Assembly (NCBI GenBank): GCA_003694975.1
Contig: RFJH01000094.1
Span: 1-13,856, forward strand
Reading direction: 5' to 3'
Length of the DNA: 13,856 bases
From: Anaerolineae bacterium
Lineage (GTDB): Bacteria; Chloroflexota; Anaerolineae; Anaerolineales; Villigracilaceae
Shown here: positions 1 to 7,190 of the stretch, piece after piece
Position numbering within the stretch: the first letter of the stretch is position 1
Layout: each line of letters starts with the position of its first letter
Position numbers and translations under genes: made by a program
The notes under the pieces: generated by a model
Seen by the model: only the letters and a program-made list of their open reading frames with translations
What the model was told of the DNA's origin: nothing
Database searches by the model: none

Positions 1-421
1 CGTGATTGATATCTACATGCCCGATATGAAATACGCAGATAGCGAACCGGCGCATCGCTTTTCCCGCGTGCGCGATTACCCTCAAGTCAACCGTGCTGCG
101 GTGCGAGAGATGCATCGTCAGGTGGGCGATCTGGAGATTGACGAACGTGGCCTGGCACGGCGCGGATTGCTGGTGCGTCACCTCGTCTTGCCGAACGGCC
201 TGGCGGGGACGGGGAAAATTGTGCGCTTCCTGGCCGAGGAGATTTCGCCGAACACCTATTTAAATTTGATGGATCAGTACCGACCGGAATATCACGCGCA
301 TCGTTTCCCCGAACTGAGTCGGCGCATCACTCCGCAGGAATACGAAGCCGCTCTCAGGATGGCCCGTGAGGCCGGCCTGCGACGGCTTGACCGGAGGCGG
401 GCACTCTGGCTGTTCTTCTGA
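1..421 (+). CDS. Radical SAM protein, PflX/COG1313 type, C-terminal part (5' end outside window)
   Basis: Only the last 139 codons or so are in the window; the reading frame is open to the left edge. Visible motifs are DIYMPDMKY near the beginning, RHLVLPNG in the middle, and YLNLMDQYRPEY followed by ITPQEYEAALRMAREAGLRRL near the end. This order and wording is typical of COG1313 proteins, which are homologs of pyruvate formate-lyase activating enzyme and belong to the radical S-adenosylmethionine superfamily. The CX3CX2C iron-sulfur motif that would prove the chemistry must lie upstream of the window, so catalysis is inferred from family membership. Members are soluble, and their targets are mostly unknown. 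The gene runs head-on into the PhoD-like gene with only 16 bases between the stop codons, and I see no terminator hairpin there. Confidence 0.85.
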   Translation, partial: VIDIYMPDMKYADSEPAHRFSRVRDYPQVNRAAVREMHRQVGDLEIDERGLARRGLLVRHLVLPNGLAGTGKIVRFLAEEISPNTYLNLMDQYRPEYHAHRFPELSRRITPQEYEAALRMAREAGLRRLDRRRALWLFF

Positions 422-437
422 GGCGGCGCCCCGGACA

Positions 438-1877
438 TCAGCCGACGGCCCGCATTTTCCACTCCCCTTTGCGTTCGTCCAGGTAATGGATTTCAAAGCG
501 GACGCGTGGTGCATGTGGCTCGCTGAAGTCCACGCGCACCAGGCCGTAGTTAATGGCGCTGACGCAGAAATGTTTTCTTTGATGGTGCACGGCACCCGAA
601 AGGATAGGGATATAGGTAAAGCGGGAGAGCCAGTTGGGGTTTTGCTCAAAAGGGGAGGCGCAGAATTCCCATAGTGGGATGGCTTTCTGGTTGGGGCCGT
701 AGAGTTCGGCGGAGACGGCGTGGGCAGAATGTAGATCGCCGGCGAGGAGATATACCCCTTCGATGCCGTTGGCTGCCAGGAAGTGGAGCAGGCGGTCGCG
801 CTCACGCGGGTACCCCGACCAGCGGTCACGTGCCACGTCAACGAACATGGTAAAGAGGAGCGCCGATGAGGTGACCAGGAACTTGATCGGGTAGGTGTCT
901 TTGACGTTCAACAACCATTCTTCCAATGCCGCCCATTGTTCTTCGCCCAGCATGGTTTGTGCGCCTCGACCACGGACACGCATGGTGCGGGTGTCCATGA
1001 CGAAGAAGGCCGCGGCCCCGAAGGTGAATGTGTAGGCCAGAGACCCTGTGTCCTTCGTTTCGAGCGTGTAGAGGCCGCCGCGGTTGAGGCGGGGCGGATG
1101 GAGCATGGGCGGAGCGTGCATGCCCTGGTGTTCCCAATAGGCTTGCAGGGCGTAACGCACGCGCTGCGGGGGTAACTGGCGCTCCTGGGGCGGACGTCCC
1201 TCGATCCAGCGGATAAATTTATCCAGGATGGGGATGTCCGCCCATTGGCGTTCACTGTCCAGCCAGTGCCAGTCGTCATCCACTTCGTGATCATCCAGAA
1301 TCATAAAGGCGGGAAGACGACTCAGCAAGTCGCGCAGGGGGGGATTTGACCAGACATGGGCATAGACGGCGCGGTAGTCTTCCAGCGTGGTCGCCACTTT
1401 GCCGATGCCGTTGTACTTCCACTGGTCGGCGTAAATCTGATCGCCGATCATCAGGAGGAAGCGCAGGTCATCGGTCTCCAGGCGGCGGATGATGGCGCGG
1501 AACGCCTGGCCACTGTGCTCCGTCGTCGGGCGGAAGCAGGAGCCGAAGACGAAGTTGAAGGAGCGGGGTTCGCCTGGGGGCGGGAACGTGGTAAAGGACG
1601 GGAAGCGTTCTCCCTGCGGCAGATCGGGGCTGAGGGTCAGGGCGTAGTAGTAGGTGGTCTCCGGTTGAAGGTTGCGGATTGGGACGACGCCGGCAAAGCC
1701 GTTCTCGGCTTGCAGGGGGGAGGTGCCCGCCGGTTGTGCGTCGCTCAGGTCGGGTTGTTGACCGAGGAAAGCGTGCAGCGTACCTTCGCCGTCCGCACGC
1801 GCCCACAGGTTGACGCTCTGGTGCGAGAGACCGCCGATGATTGGGCCGAGGATGAGGCGATGCGCGATGTTGTTCAT
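438..1877 (-). CDS. PhoD-like metallophosphatase (alkaline phosphatase D family), no signal peptide
   Basis: The 479-residue protein matches the PhoD family. The N-terminal Ig-like part (about 5-100) contains LGPIIGGLSHQSVNLWAR, and the catalytic metallophosphatase domain follows. GSCFRP at 112-117 carries the Cys (114) that binds iron in Bacillus subtilis PhoD. GDQIYAD is at 145-151, DDHEVDDDW at 195-203, MDTRTMR at 294-300 and AGDLHSAH at 379-386; these supply the usual Asp/His metal ligands. The expected role is phosphomono- or diester hydrolysis with Fe/Ca-type metals. Classical PhoD is exported by Tat, but here the protein begins directly with the family domain and has no twin-Arg or hydrophobic leader, so it is probably cytoplasmic. 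The ATG has no convincing Shine-Dalgarno sequence. It lies only 10 bases behind the stop of the upstream EF-Tu-like gene, so translation may depend on that gene. Substrate unknown. Confidence 0.9.
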   Translation of the reverse strand: MNNIAHRLILGPIIGGLSHQSVNLWARADGEGTLHAFLGQQPDLSDAQPAGTSPLQAENGFAGVVPIRNLQPETTYYYALTLSPDLPQGERFPSFTTFPPPGEPRSFNFVFGSCFRPTTEHSGQAFRAIIRRLETDDLRFLLMIGDQIYADQWKYNGIGKVATTLEDYRAVYAHVWSNPPLRDLLSRLPAFMILDDHEVDDDWHWLDSERQWADIPILDKFIRWIEGRPPQERQLPPQRVRYALQAYWEHQGMHAPPMLHPPRLNRGGLYTLETKDTGSLAYTFTFGAAAFFVMDTRTMRVRGRGAQTMLGEEQWAALEEWLLNVKDTYPIKFLVTSSALLFTMFVDVARDRWSGYPRERDRLLHFLAANGIEGVYLLAGDLHSAHAVSAELYGPNQKAIPLWEFCASPFEQNPNWLSRFTYIPILSGAVHHQRKHFCVSAINYGLVRVDFSEPHAPRVRFEIHYLDERKGEWKMRAVG

Positions 1878-1887
1878 GGTCGAAAGG

Positions 1888-2151
1888 TTATGTTTCGTCT
1901 TCTGTGAGTTTGTAAACGCGGTCCTTCCGGCGCACGCGTTGTTTTACCTTGATAGCGATTTCCTCTCCCGGTTTTCCTTCCTGGATGGGACGGTGTTCGA
2001 TCTGCATTGAGGTCACCTCTTGCATGAAGTCGGTGGAGTGCCCCAGGAAGTGGACTTTGTCGCCGATTTTGATCTCGCCGCTGAGTGCGATGACGGCGAC
2101 GCCGATTTTGTTGAAATAGTGTGTCACTTCACCGATCTGTACACCGGTCAT
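1888..2151 (-). CDS. Small stand-alone EF-Tu domain II-like protein (translation elongation factor-like)
   Basis: An 87-residue protein made of one beta-barrel domain resembling domain II of translational GTPases. Visible blocks are HYFNKIGVAVIAL (11-23), IKIGDKVHFLG (27-37), TSMQIEHRP (47-55), KPGEEIAIKV (60-69) and RVRRKDRVYKL (72-82). There is no GTPase domain. Proteins of this size and sequence occur in many bacteria under the name translation elongation factor-like protein, and the fold is also close to the C-terminal barrel of U32 peptidases; the function is not established. The start is well supported: AAAGGAGG ends 6 bases before the ATG. It precedes the PhoD-like gene by 10 bases, so the two are very likely co-transcribed. 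The 76-base gap to the FAD oxidoreductase gene upstream holds no strong promoter; a TATGCT over that gene's stop is weak. Confidence 0.85.
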   Translation of the reverse strand: MTGVQIGEVTHYFNKIGVAVIALSGEIKIGDKVHFLGHSTDFMQEVTSMQIEHRPIQEGKPGEEIAIKVKQRVRRKDRVYKLTEDET

Positions 2152-2227
2152 CTCTGCCTCCTTTCTTGTAGAAAGCGGGTAAATCTGCCGCGATGGAGGC
2201 TGCGGTGTATTCTCAGTTTAGCATATT

Positions 2228-3397
2228 TCAGTGCCAGATGTCGCCGTAGGGGTGTTCTCCCCGGATGAGTTCGCCGCGCTCGAAACGCTGCGGAGCGAGG
2301 GAGGAGATGTCCACCGTAGTGGCTTTACCATCAAGGATCAGTTCGGCCATGCAGGCGCCGACGGCGGGCGAGATTTTGAAGCCGGTGCCGCTGAAACCAC
2401 ACTGGACGTAGAACCCTTCTGGCCCGATTTGCCCCAGGATGGGGCGTTGATCCGGGCTGATGCCGTCGTAGCCGCCGTGGTGGCTGTGCACGGCACCGCG
2501 TTCCAGGATTGGAACGCGGCGGGTGATGCGCTCGATTGCCCTTTCCACGAAGCCAGGGCGAGCGCGGTCGGTGTATCCTTCGGGGGATTCCCCGATGGGG
2601 TTGTCGTCTTCCAGGCCGACCAGGGTCAATCTTCCGGTCTCAGGGCGGAAGTACATGGAGAGGATGTTGTCTATGACGGTAGGGTGACCAGGGCCCATCT
2701 CGGTGGGGCGTTGCACAAACATGACGTCGTGCCGCCACGTATCTACCGGCAGGGTGACCCCGGCCATCTTCGCGATATCGGCAGCCCAGGCTCCTGCCGC
2801 GTTGACCACGATGGGAGCAGAGAAATCGCCCTGGCTGGTCTCCACACCGATCACTTTGCCCGAGGCGACCCGTATGCCGGTCACGGTGCATTCCTGAATC
2901 AGGCGCGCTCCTCGCTCGCGGGCGGCGTTCAGGAAGGCCGTTGCCGTGGCCGTGGGGTCGGCGTATCCCGATTCCGGCTCGTAGGCCGCGATGTTGAAAT
3001 CGTCCACGCGGTAGTGGGGTGCCAGACGCTTCACGTCGTCCGCTGTGATGAGCAAAGCAGGGATGCCAATGCGCTGGTGCATGGCGACGTTTGCTTTGAG
3101 ATGCTCCTCGAGTTCCGGAGGGACAAGTTGGATGAAGCCTGTGCGGGTGAACCCGCAATCCCCGCCAACGCGCTCGTTCCAGTTGATGAAGTACTGAAAG
3201 GAAACCCATGCCAGGCGGGATTCGATTTCCAGGTCGTAGTGCATGCGCACCAGCCCACTGGAGCGACCGGTTGCTCCGGCGGCAACGGTCTTTCGTTCGA
3301 GGACGATGGCCTTGACGCCACGCTCGGCCAGGTGGAAGGCCAGGCTTGCGCCGTGTACGCCTCCGCCGATGATAAGGGCGTCCGCTGTGGTGGACAT
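2228..3397 (-). CDS. FAD-dependent oxidoreductase, DAO family (sarcosine oxidase beta/SoxB-like)
   Basis: A 389-residue flavoprotein. The Rossmann dinucleotide site is at the N terminus, with GGGVHG at 11-16 and an acidic residue in VLERK (Glu34) for the ADP ribose. The next family block is GATGRSSGLVRMHYD (41-55). The C-terminal part has GGYDGISPDQRPILG (about 308-322) and CGFSGTGFKISPAVG (333-347), the typical isoalloxazine-contacting ending of D-amino-acid oxidase/sarcosine oxidase-type enzymes. The expected reaction is FAD-dependent oxidation of a secondary or tertiary amine or an amino acid. The sequence does not tell sarcosine, dimethylglycine, proline-type or other substrates apart, and no neighbouring gene of one-carbon or glycine metabolism settles it. 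AGGAGG lies 5 bases before the ATG. The gene is transcribed away from the lipoprotein gene at 3558. The plus strand carries a long open frame over it, which I treat as a high-G+C shadow. Confidence 0.9.
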   Translation of the reverse strand: MSTTADALIIGGGVHGASLAFHLAERGVKAIVLERKTVAAGATGRSSGLVRMHYDLEIESRLAWVSFQYFINWNERVGGDCGFTRTGFIQLVPPELEEHLKANVAMHQRIGIPALLITADDVKRLAPHYRVDDFNIAAYEPESGYADPTATATAFLNAARERGARLIQECTVTGIRVASGKVIGVETSQGDFSAPIVVNAAGAWAADIAKMAGVTLPVDTWRHDVMFVQRPTEMGPGHPTVIDNILSMYFRPETGRLTLVGLEDDNPIGESPEGYTDRARPGFVERAIERITRRVPILERGAVHSHHGGYDGISPDQRPILGQIGPEGFYVQCGFSGTGFKISPAVGACMAELILDGKATTVDISSLAPQRFERGELIRGEHPYGDIWH

Positions 3398-3418
3398 ACC
3401 GCCTCCTTGCTTGACTTG

Positions 3419-3447
3419 TTGACACTGTGCAGGAGATATTGTAATAT
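3419..3447 (+). promoter_or_regulatory. Candidate sigma-70-type promoter for the YbjN-like lipoprotein gene
   Basis: A perfect TTGACA (3419-3424) is followed after 17 bases by TAATAT (3442-3447, four of six matches to TATAAT). Another TTGAC begins 8 bases earlier, at 3411. Transcription would start near 3454 and give a leader of about 100 bases before the lipoprotein ATG. That leader contains a strong ribosome site and a short ORF. The -35 lies just outside the ribosome-binding region of the divergent oxidoreductase gene. Confidence 0.5.
3438..3443 (-). promoter_or_regulatory. Candidate -10 box of the FAD oxidoreductase gene
   Basis: Read on the minus strand the bases are TACAAT, five of six matches to TATAAT, about 40 bases before the oxidoreductase ATG. 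No good -35 lies 16-18 bases upstream. The box overlaps the -10 of the opposite promoter in a near-palindrome (ATATTGTAATAT, 3436-3447), so the two promoters would compete for polymerase. Confidence 0.35.
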
Positions 3448-3465
3448 ACCTTTAGCATCCCCGTC

Positions 3466-3549
3466 TTTTTCCCTGAAAGGAGGTGTAATGGGGGGAGGGT
3501 GGCGTACGTATTGTTTTGGGAGTGTTTCGCCTTTTTTCGCTGAAAGGAG
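3466..3549 (+). repeat. Duplicated ribosome-binding segment (two 17-base copies)
   Basis: TTTTTCCCTGAAAGGAG at 3466-3482 and TTTTTCGCTGAAAGGAG at 3533-3549 agree in 16 of 17 bases and begin 67 bases apart. Each copy ends in a Shine-Dalgarno core and each is followed closely by an ATG, at 3488 and at 3558. The first copy extends to AAAGGAGGTG, a full match to the usual 16S rRNA tail complement. This looks like a local duplication of a translation initiation region. Confidence 0.7.
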
Positions 3550-3556
3550 TATTTAA
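3488..3556 (+). CDS. Putative 22-residue leader ORF upstream of the lipoprotein gene
   Basis: The ATG at 3488 lies 4 bases after AAAGGAGGTG (3476-3485 includes the core), the strongest ribosome site in the window. The frame reads MGGGWRTYCFGSVSPFFAER plus Ser-Ile and ends in TAA at 3554-3556. Only one base separates this stop from the lipoprotein ATG, so terminating ribosomes could re-initiate there. The peptide is not hydrophobic enough to be a signal sequence, has no run of one amino acid as in classical attenuators, and resembles nothing I know. It may be a translated regulatory leader or a by-product of the ribosome-site duplication. Ribosome profiling or a conserved frame in relatives would decide. 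Confidence 0.4.
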   Translation: MGGGWRTYCFGSVSPFFAERSI

Positions 3557-3557
3557 G

Positions 3558-4160
3558 ATGTTTTTGCAAAAGAGGGTTGTGTTGGTTGTGAGTGCCGCCA
3601 TGTTGCTGGTCTCGGTGGCCTGTGCCGCTTTTGGAACGCAGGCGCCCACTGCCACGCCGTATCCCACCTATACGCCATACCCTGAGCCGACTCCTTACCC
3701 GACGTACACGCCACTGCCTTCCCCGGGGGAAAACGGTATTCCCGCCGGAGAGGATGAAGGCGCTTTTTTACAGGCGCTGGTGGACGCGGCAGTCGCGCGC
3801 GGGTACGATGCGGAGGTGCGACCGTTGAGCGGCGGAGGGGCTTATCTCCGTCTTGTGACGCCCTCATCGTTCATTATCACGGCTGAGTACCATTACGACA
3901 TCGGTGCCGGCATCAATTTTTTGCACTTTGAGGCCTCCTACGGAATCAAGGCAGGGACACCAGACCTTTCCGCCCGTATCAACGAGTTCAACGCGAATTA
4001 TACGTTTATCCAGGCCTACCAGCGGGAGGACACTTTTACTTTTGTCTCGACGCTGGCTTTTGGCCCTTCCCTGGATCCCGATTTCTTCTTTGATTTCGTA
4101 AACACGTTCGAGGATGCCGTCAACATTCTCTCTGATAATTTCTCCGATGTGCTGGAGTGA
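3558..4160 (+). CDS. Lipoprotein with Pro/Thr/Tyr linker and YbjN-like domain
   Basis: I chose the ATG at 3558 because GGAG lies 8 bases upstream and translation then begins with a clean export signal: MFLQKR, a hydrophobic stretch, and Cys22 in VSVAC as the likely lipid-modified residue. The lipobox is imperfect, with Ser at -3. Residues 29-56 are a Pro/Thr/Tyr-rich spacer in which TPYPTYTP appears twice. The folded part (about 65-200) starts with a helix (AFLQALVDAAVARGYD) and a beta stretch, then has INEFNANYTFIQAYQRED (141-158) and DPDFFFDFVNTFEDAVNIL (173-191). This pattern resembles the YbjN/type III secretion chaperone-like fold, but I base it on pattern only, so the domain call is moderate. 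The protein would sit on the outer face of the cytoplasmic membrane. It is closed by a strong terminator and is therefore probably monocistronic apart from the leader ORF. Function unknown. Confidence 0.8.
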   Translation: MFLQKRVVLVVSAAMLLVSVACAAFGTQAPTATPYPTYTPYPEPTPYPTYTPLPSPGENGIPAGEDEGAFLQALVDAAVARGYDAEVRPLSGGGAYLRLVTPSSFIITAEYHYDIGAGINFLHFEASYGIKAGTPDLSARINEFNANYTFIQAYQREDTFTFVSTLAFGPSLDPDFFFDFVNTFEDAVNILSDNFSDVLE

Positions 4161-4184
4161 CGCGGTCACCCCGATCGCGTGCCT

Positions 4185-4217
4185 GCCCCCATCCTCCAGG
4201 GGATGGGGGCTTGTTTT
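4185..4217 (+). terminator. Intrinsic terminator after the YbjN-like lipoprotein gene
   Basis: A perfect 10-base-pair stem pairs GCCCCCATCC (4185-4194) with GGATGGGGGC (4201-4210) around a 6-base loop and is followed by TTGTTTT (4211-4217). It begins 24 bases after the lipoprotein stop. It also argues against any start for the next gene upstream of 4239, since such a start would translate through the hairpin. Confidence 0.9.
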
Positions 4218-4226
4218 CTCTGCCGC

Positions 4227-4232
4227 TATAAT
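4227..4232 (+). promoter_or_regulatory. TATAAT -10 box giving a probable leaderless mRNA
   Basis: A consensus TATAAT ends 6 bases before the ATG at 4239, so the usual start point falls on or next to the A of the start codon. No Shine-Dalgarno sequence precedes the ATG, which fits leaderless translation. The spacing leaves no room for a recognisable -35, because the terminator stem and its T run occupy that place. Confidence 0.6.
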
Positions 4233-4238
4233 TGGCGC

Positions 4239-7190
4239 ATGACAGACCTTCCTTCTGACTTCCTCGAAAACTTGCAACGCGCGGTGAGCGGCGAGGTGCG
4301 CGTTGACCCCGTGACGCGCCTCCTCTACAGCACCGATGCGTCCATTTATCAGATTGAGCCTCTTGGGGTGGTCTTTCCACGCACTCTGGACGACTTGAAC
4401 GCAACGGTAGAACTGGCAGACCGCTACGGCATCCCCGTCTTGCCGCGTGGCTCCGGGTCCAGCCTGGCCGGGCAGGCGGTAGGCCCTGCCCTGATTCTGG
4501 ATACCTCGCGTTACCTGGACCACATCCTGCGCATTGACCCCGAAGCGCGCATCGCCATCGTGGAGCCGGGCGTCATCCTGACGACGCTGAACCGCGCCGC
4601 GGCGCGCTACGGGTTGCAGTTCGGTCCGGACCCGGCCTCTGCCGACCGCGCCACCATCGGCGGCGTGATCGGAAACAACGCCACCGGCGCGCACTCCATC
4701 CGCTATGGCATGACCGCCGACCATCTTCTATCTGCGGAGGTCGTCCTCGCAGATGGCTCGACGGCGATCTTTGCGCCTCGCTCGCCGGAGGAAGCCTCGC
4801 GTCAACCCGGCTTGGCGGGGGAGATTTCACGCGCCGCGATGGAGATTCGCTCCCGTTATGCGGAGGCCATTCGTGCGCGCTGGCCGCGCACCTGGCGTAA
4901 CACGGCGGGCTATCGCTTGAATTACCTCTTGCCCTGGTCGGCCACACGGCCTCCGCAGTGGGACGGGGCGACCTACCCTGCCTCCGATGGAGGGCAACTG
5001 AACCCGGCGCCGCTGCTCGCCGGTTCGGAGGGGACGCTGGCCATTGTCCGCACGGCGACGCTTCGCCTGGTGCCTCGACCGGCTCACACCGTCCTGGCGG
5101 TACTCGCTTACGAGAGCATCGTCGCGGCGTGCGAGGCGGTCCCCGAGTTGCTGCGCCGCGATCCGTCGGCGGTGGAACTGGTGCCACGGCAGTTGATCCG
5201 TCTGGCGCGAGGGGTGCCGGCGTACGCGCGCGGGTTCGCTTTCGTCACGGGCGATCCGGCGGCGCTCCTTCTGGTGGAGTTTGCTGGGGAGAACCTCTCC
5301 GACCTGGAGGGACGCGCGCGCGCCTTAGGAAGCGTTTTGCGTGTAGCCATTTCTAAAGAGGAGCAAGCCCAAATCTGGAACACCCGGAAAGTCGGCCTCG
5401 GAATCTTGATGTCGCAGGCAGACGACGCGCGGCCTGTGGCGTTCATCGAGGATTGTGCCGTCCCTGTAGAACGTCTTGGCGAATTTGCCCGCGGGATGAA
5501 GCGCATCCTGAACGAGTACGGCACGCAAGCCGCGTTCTACGCCCACGCCTCGGCGGGATGTTTACACATTCGCCCGGCACTCAATCTCAAGACGGGGGAG
5601 GGGAGGCGGAATCTCCGCGCCATTGCCGAAGCGACACTCGAACTGGTGCTACGCCTGGGCGGGACGATGACCGGTGAACACGGCGACGGCCTGGCGCGTT
5701 CTGAATGGTTGAAGGATGTCTACGGCGAGGAGATTCTCGCTGCGTTCCGGACCCTGAAACGTGCCGCCGACCCAAAGGGCATCCTGAACCCGGGGAAAAT
5801 CGTAGACGCGCCCCCGATGGACGCGCACTTGCGGTACAACGCGTCGTACCATCCTCGTCCCTGGCTGCCGACTCTGGACTTCTCTTTGCAGGGTGGATTG
5901 GTCGGGGCGATTGAGCAATGCAACGGCGCCGGCGTGTGCCGCAAACGAGATGTGGGTGTGATGTGTCCGTCCTTCCAGGCGACGCGCGAGGAAGAACACA
6001 GCACCCGCGGACGAGCAAACCTCCTTCGGGTGCTGCTTGCCACCGGAACATCCGACCGCTTTCTTGAAACAGCCGTCTACCAGGCTCTTGATCTGTGCCT
6101 GGCCTGTAAGGGGTGTAAGGCGGAGTGTCCCTCCGGCGTGGACATGGCGAAACTCAAGATCGAGTTTTTGCACCGCTATTACCGGTCGCATCGCCGCCCC
6201 TGGCGGGATTATCTTTTCGGCTATCTTGACCTGTGGGCGCCTCTGCTCGCCTCGCTTGGCCCCCTGGCCAATGGGTTGCTGTCGCGCCCTGCCTTCAAGG
6301 CGGTGATGGAGCGACTTTTGGGAATTTCCGCCCGTCGCACCTTTCCTGCTTTCCGAAAGCCGCGACGACCGAATTTTGTGGCCGGTCAGGATGCGGACTC
6401 TACTACGCGGCGTATCTGTCTGTATTTGCCAGATGCCTTCACGCGCTACGTAGAGCCGGATGTCGAACGGGCTGCGATGACCGTCTTGCGCGCCGTCGGT
6501 GTGACTCCGGTGCCGTTGCCCGTTTTGGGCGCCGGGCGGACGTTGCTTTCCAAAGGGTTCCTTGAGGCTGCGCGACGTCGGGCGCAGCGCGTCCTGGAGG
6601 CCGTGCGGGTTACGGATCCAACAGGGCAAGTACCGGTTGTGGGAGTGGAGCCGTCCGAGGTGTATGTGTTGCGAGACGAGATACGCGCGTTGTTGCCGGA
6701 GCACCTGGGCGAGGTAGAAAAACTGTCTGCCCGTACCTGGACGCTGGAAGAGTACTTGCTACGTCTGCCGGGGGTGATGGACGGCGCTTTGCGTGTAGCC
6801 AATTCCACACCACCCATCCTGCTCCACGGACACTGCCACCAAAAAACCCAACCCCCGGCTCCTGACGGCCTTCCAATAGGCCAGGAAGCCAGCGCAGCAC
6901 TCTTACGCGTCCTCGGCTTCGATGTGGACGTCGCGCCTACAGGGTGTTGCGGCATGGCAGGCGCGTTTGGGTACGAGTCGGAGCACTACGACCTTTCTAT
7001 GCAGATAGGAGAATTGGCTTTGTTCCCACTCGTTCGTGAGAGCGTTTCGGAGGGGCGCCTTCTCGTCGCTCCCGGTGCATCGTGCCGCTCACACATCGCG
7101 GACGGCACCGGTGCGTCCGCTTTACACCCGGCGCAACTCATCTCTAATTTCACTCTAATCTACTCTAACGGGAATCTAACAAACCAATAG
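4239..7190 (+). CDS. Fused FAD-linked oxidase and Fe-S protein (YdiJ / GlcD-GlpC type)
   Basis: A 983-residue protein joining a flavin dehydrogenase to an iron-sulfur module. The FAD_binding_4 part has PRGSGSSLAG (about 69-78) and the glycine-rich IGGVIGNNATGAHSIRYGM. The FAD-oxidase C-terminal part has GEHGDG (479-484). The Fe-S part has CNGAGVCRK (Cys561, Cys567), MCPS (Cys576) and the classical CLACKGCKAECP (Cys620, 623, 626, 630). The GlpC-like end has HGHCHQK (863-869) and TGCCGMAG (Cys903-904). E. coli YdiJ, about 1,018 residues, has the same design and is reported to oxidise D-2-hydroxyglutarate; other relatives oxidise D-lactate or glycolate. Electrons should pass from FAD through the clusters to a membrane acceptor, but the substrate cannot be read here. 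A frame runs upstream to 4179, yet the terminator and TATAAT box favour the ATG at 4239. The last 15 residues follow the natural ending HPAQLI and coincide with regulatory repeats. Confidence 0.92.
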   Translation: MTDLPSDFLENLQRAVSGEVRVDPVTRLLYSTDASIYQIEPLGVVFPRTLDDLNATVELADRYGIPVLPRGSGSSLAGQAVGPALILDTSRYLDHILRIDPEARIAIVEPGVILTTLNRAAARYGLQFGPDPASADRATIGGVIGNNATGAHSIRYGMTADHLLSAEVVLADGSTAIFAPRSPEEASRQPGLAGEISRAAMEIRSRYAEAIRARWPRTWRNTAGYRLNYLLPWSATRPPQWDGATYPASDGGQLNPAPLLAGSEGTLAIVRTATLRLVPRPAHTVLAVLAYESIVAACEAVPELLRRDPSAVELVPRQLIRLARGVPAYARGFAFVTGDPAALLLVEFAGENLSDLEGRARALGSVLRVAISKEEQAQIWNTRKVGLGILMSQADDARPVAFIEDCAVPVERLGEFARGMKRILNEYGTQAAFYAHASAGCLHIRPALNLKTGEGRRNLRAIAEATLELVLRLGGTMTGEHGDGLARSEWLKDVYGEEILAAFRTLKRAADPKGILNPGKIVDAPPMDAHLRYNASYHPRPWLPTLDFSLQGGLVGAIEQCNGAGVCRKRDVGVMCPSFQATREEEHSTRGRANLLRVLLATGTSDRFLETAVYQALDLCLACKGCKAECPSGVDMAKLKIEFLHRYYRSHRRPWRDYLFGYLDLWAPLLASLGPLANGLLSRPAFKAVMERLLGISARRTFPAFRKPRRPNFVAGQDADSTTRRICLYLPDAFTRYVEPDVERAAMTVLRAVGVTPVPLPVLGAGRTLLSKGFLEAARRRAQRVLEAVRVTDPTGQVPVVGVEPSEVYVLRDEIRALLPEHLGEVEKLSARTWTLEEYLLRLPGVMDGALRVANSTPPILLHGHCHQKTQPPAPDGLPIGQEASAALLRVLGFDVDVAPTGCCGMAGAFGYESEHYDLSMQIGELALFPLVRESVSEGRLLVAPGASCRSHIADGTGASALHPAQLISNFTLIYSNGNLTNQ

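Noticed and set aside
422..437. Terminator between the two convergent genes at the left
   Set aside because: Sixteen bases only, with no inverted repeat and no T run on either strand.
2231..3487. Long plus-strand open frame opposite the FAD oxidoreductase gene
   Set aside because: It is antisense to a well-recognised flavoprotein, has no ribosome site at its start and its translation shows no known domain; high G+C makes such shadows common. Only its last 23 codons, as a separate leader ORF, seemed worth keeping.
4179..4238. Upstream extension of the oxidase frame to a GTG at 4179
   Set aside because: It would be translated through the terminator hairpin, has no ribosome site, and the added residues are just the hairpin sequence.
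3864..4724. Minus-strand frame of about 286 codons across the lipoprotein end and oxidase start
   Set aside because: It runs through the terminator and the start of the oxidase gene, has no ribosome site and no recognisable domain.
5919..5966. Apparent loss of one cysteine in the first Fe-S motif of the oxidase (CNGAGVC...MCPS)
   Set aside because: YdiJ-type proteins normally show the CNGxGxC...MCPS form here, so this is the family pattern and not a defect.
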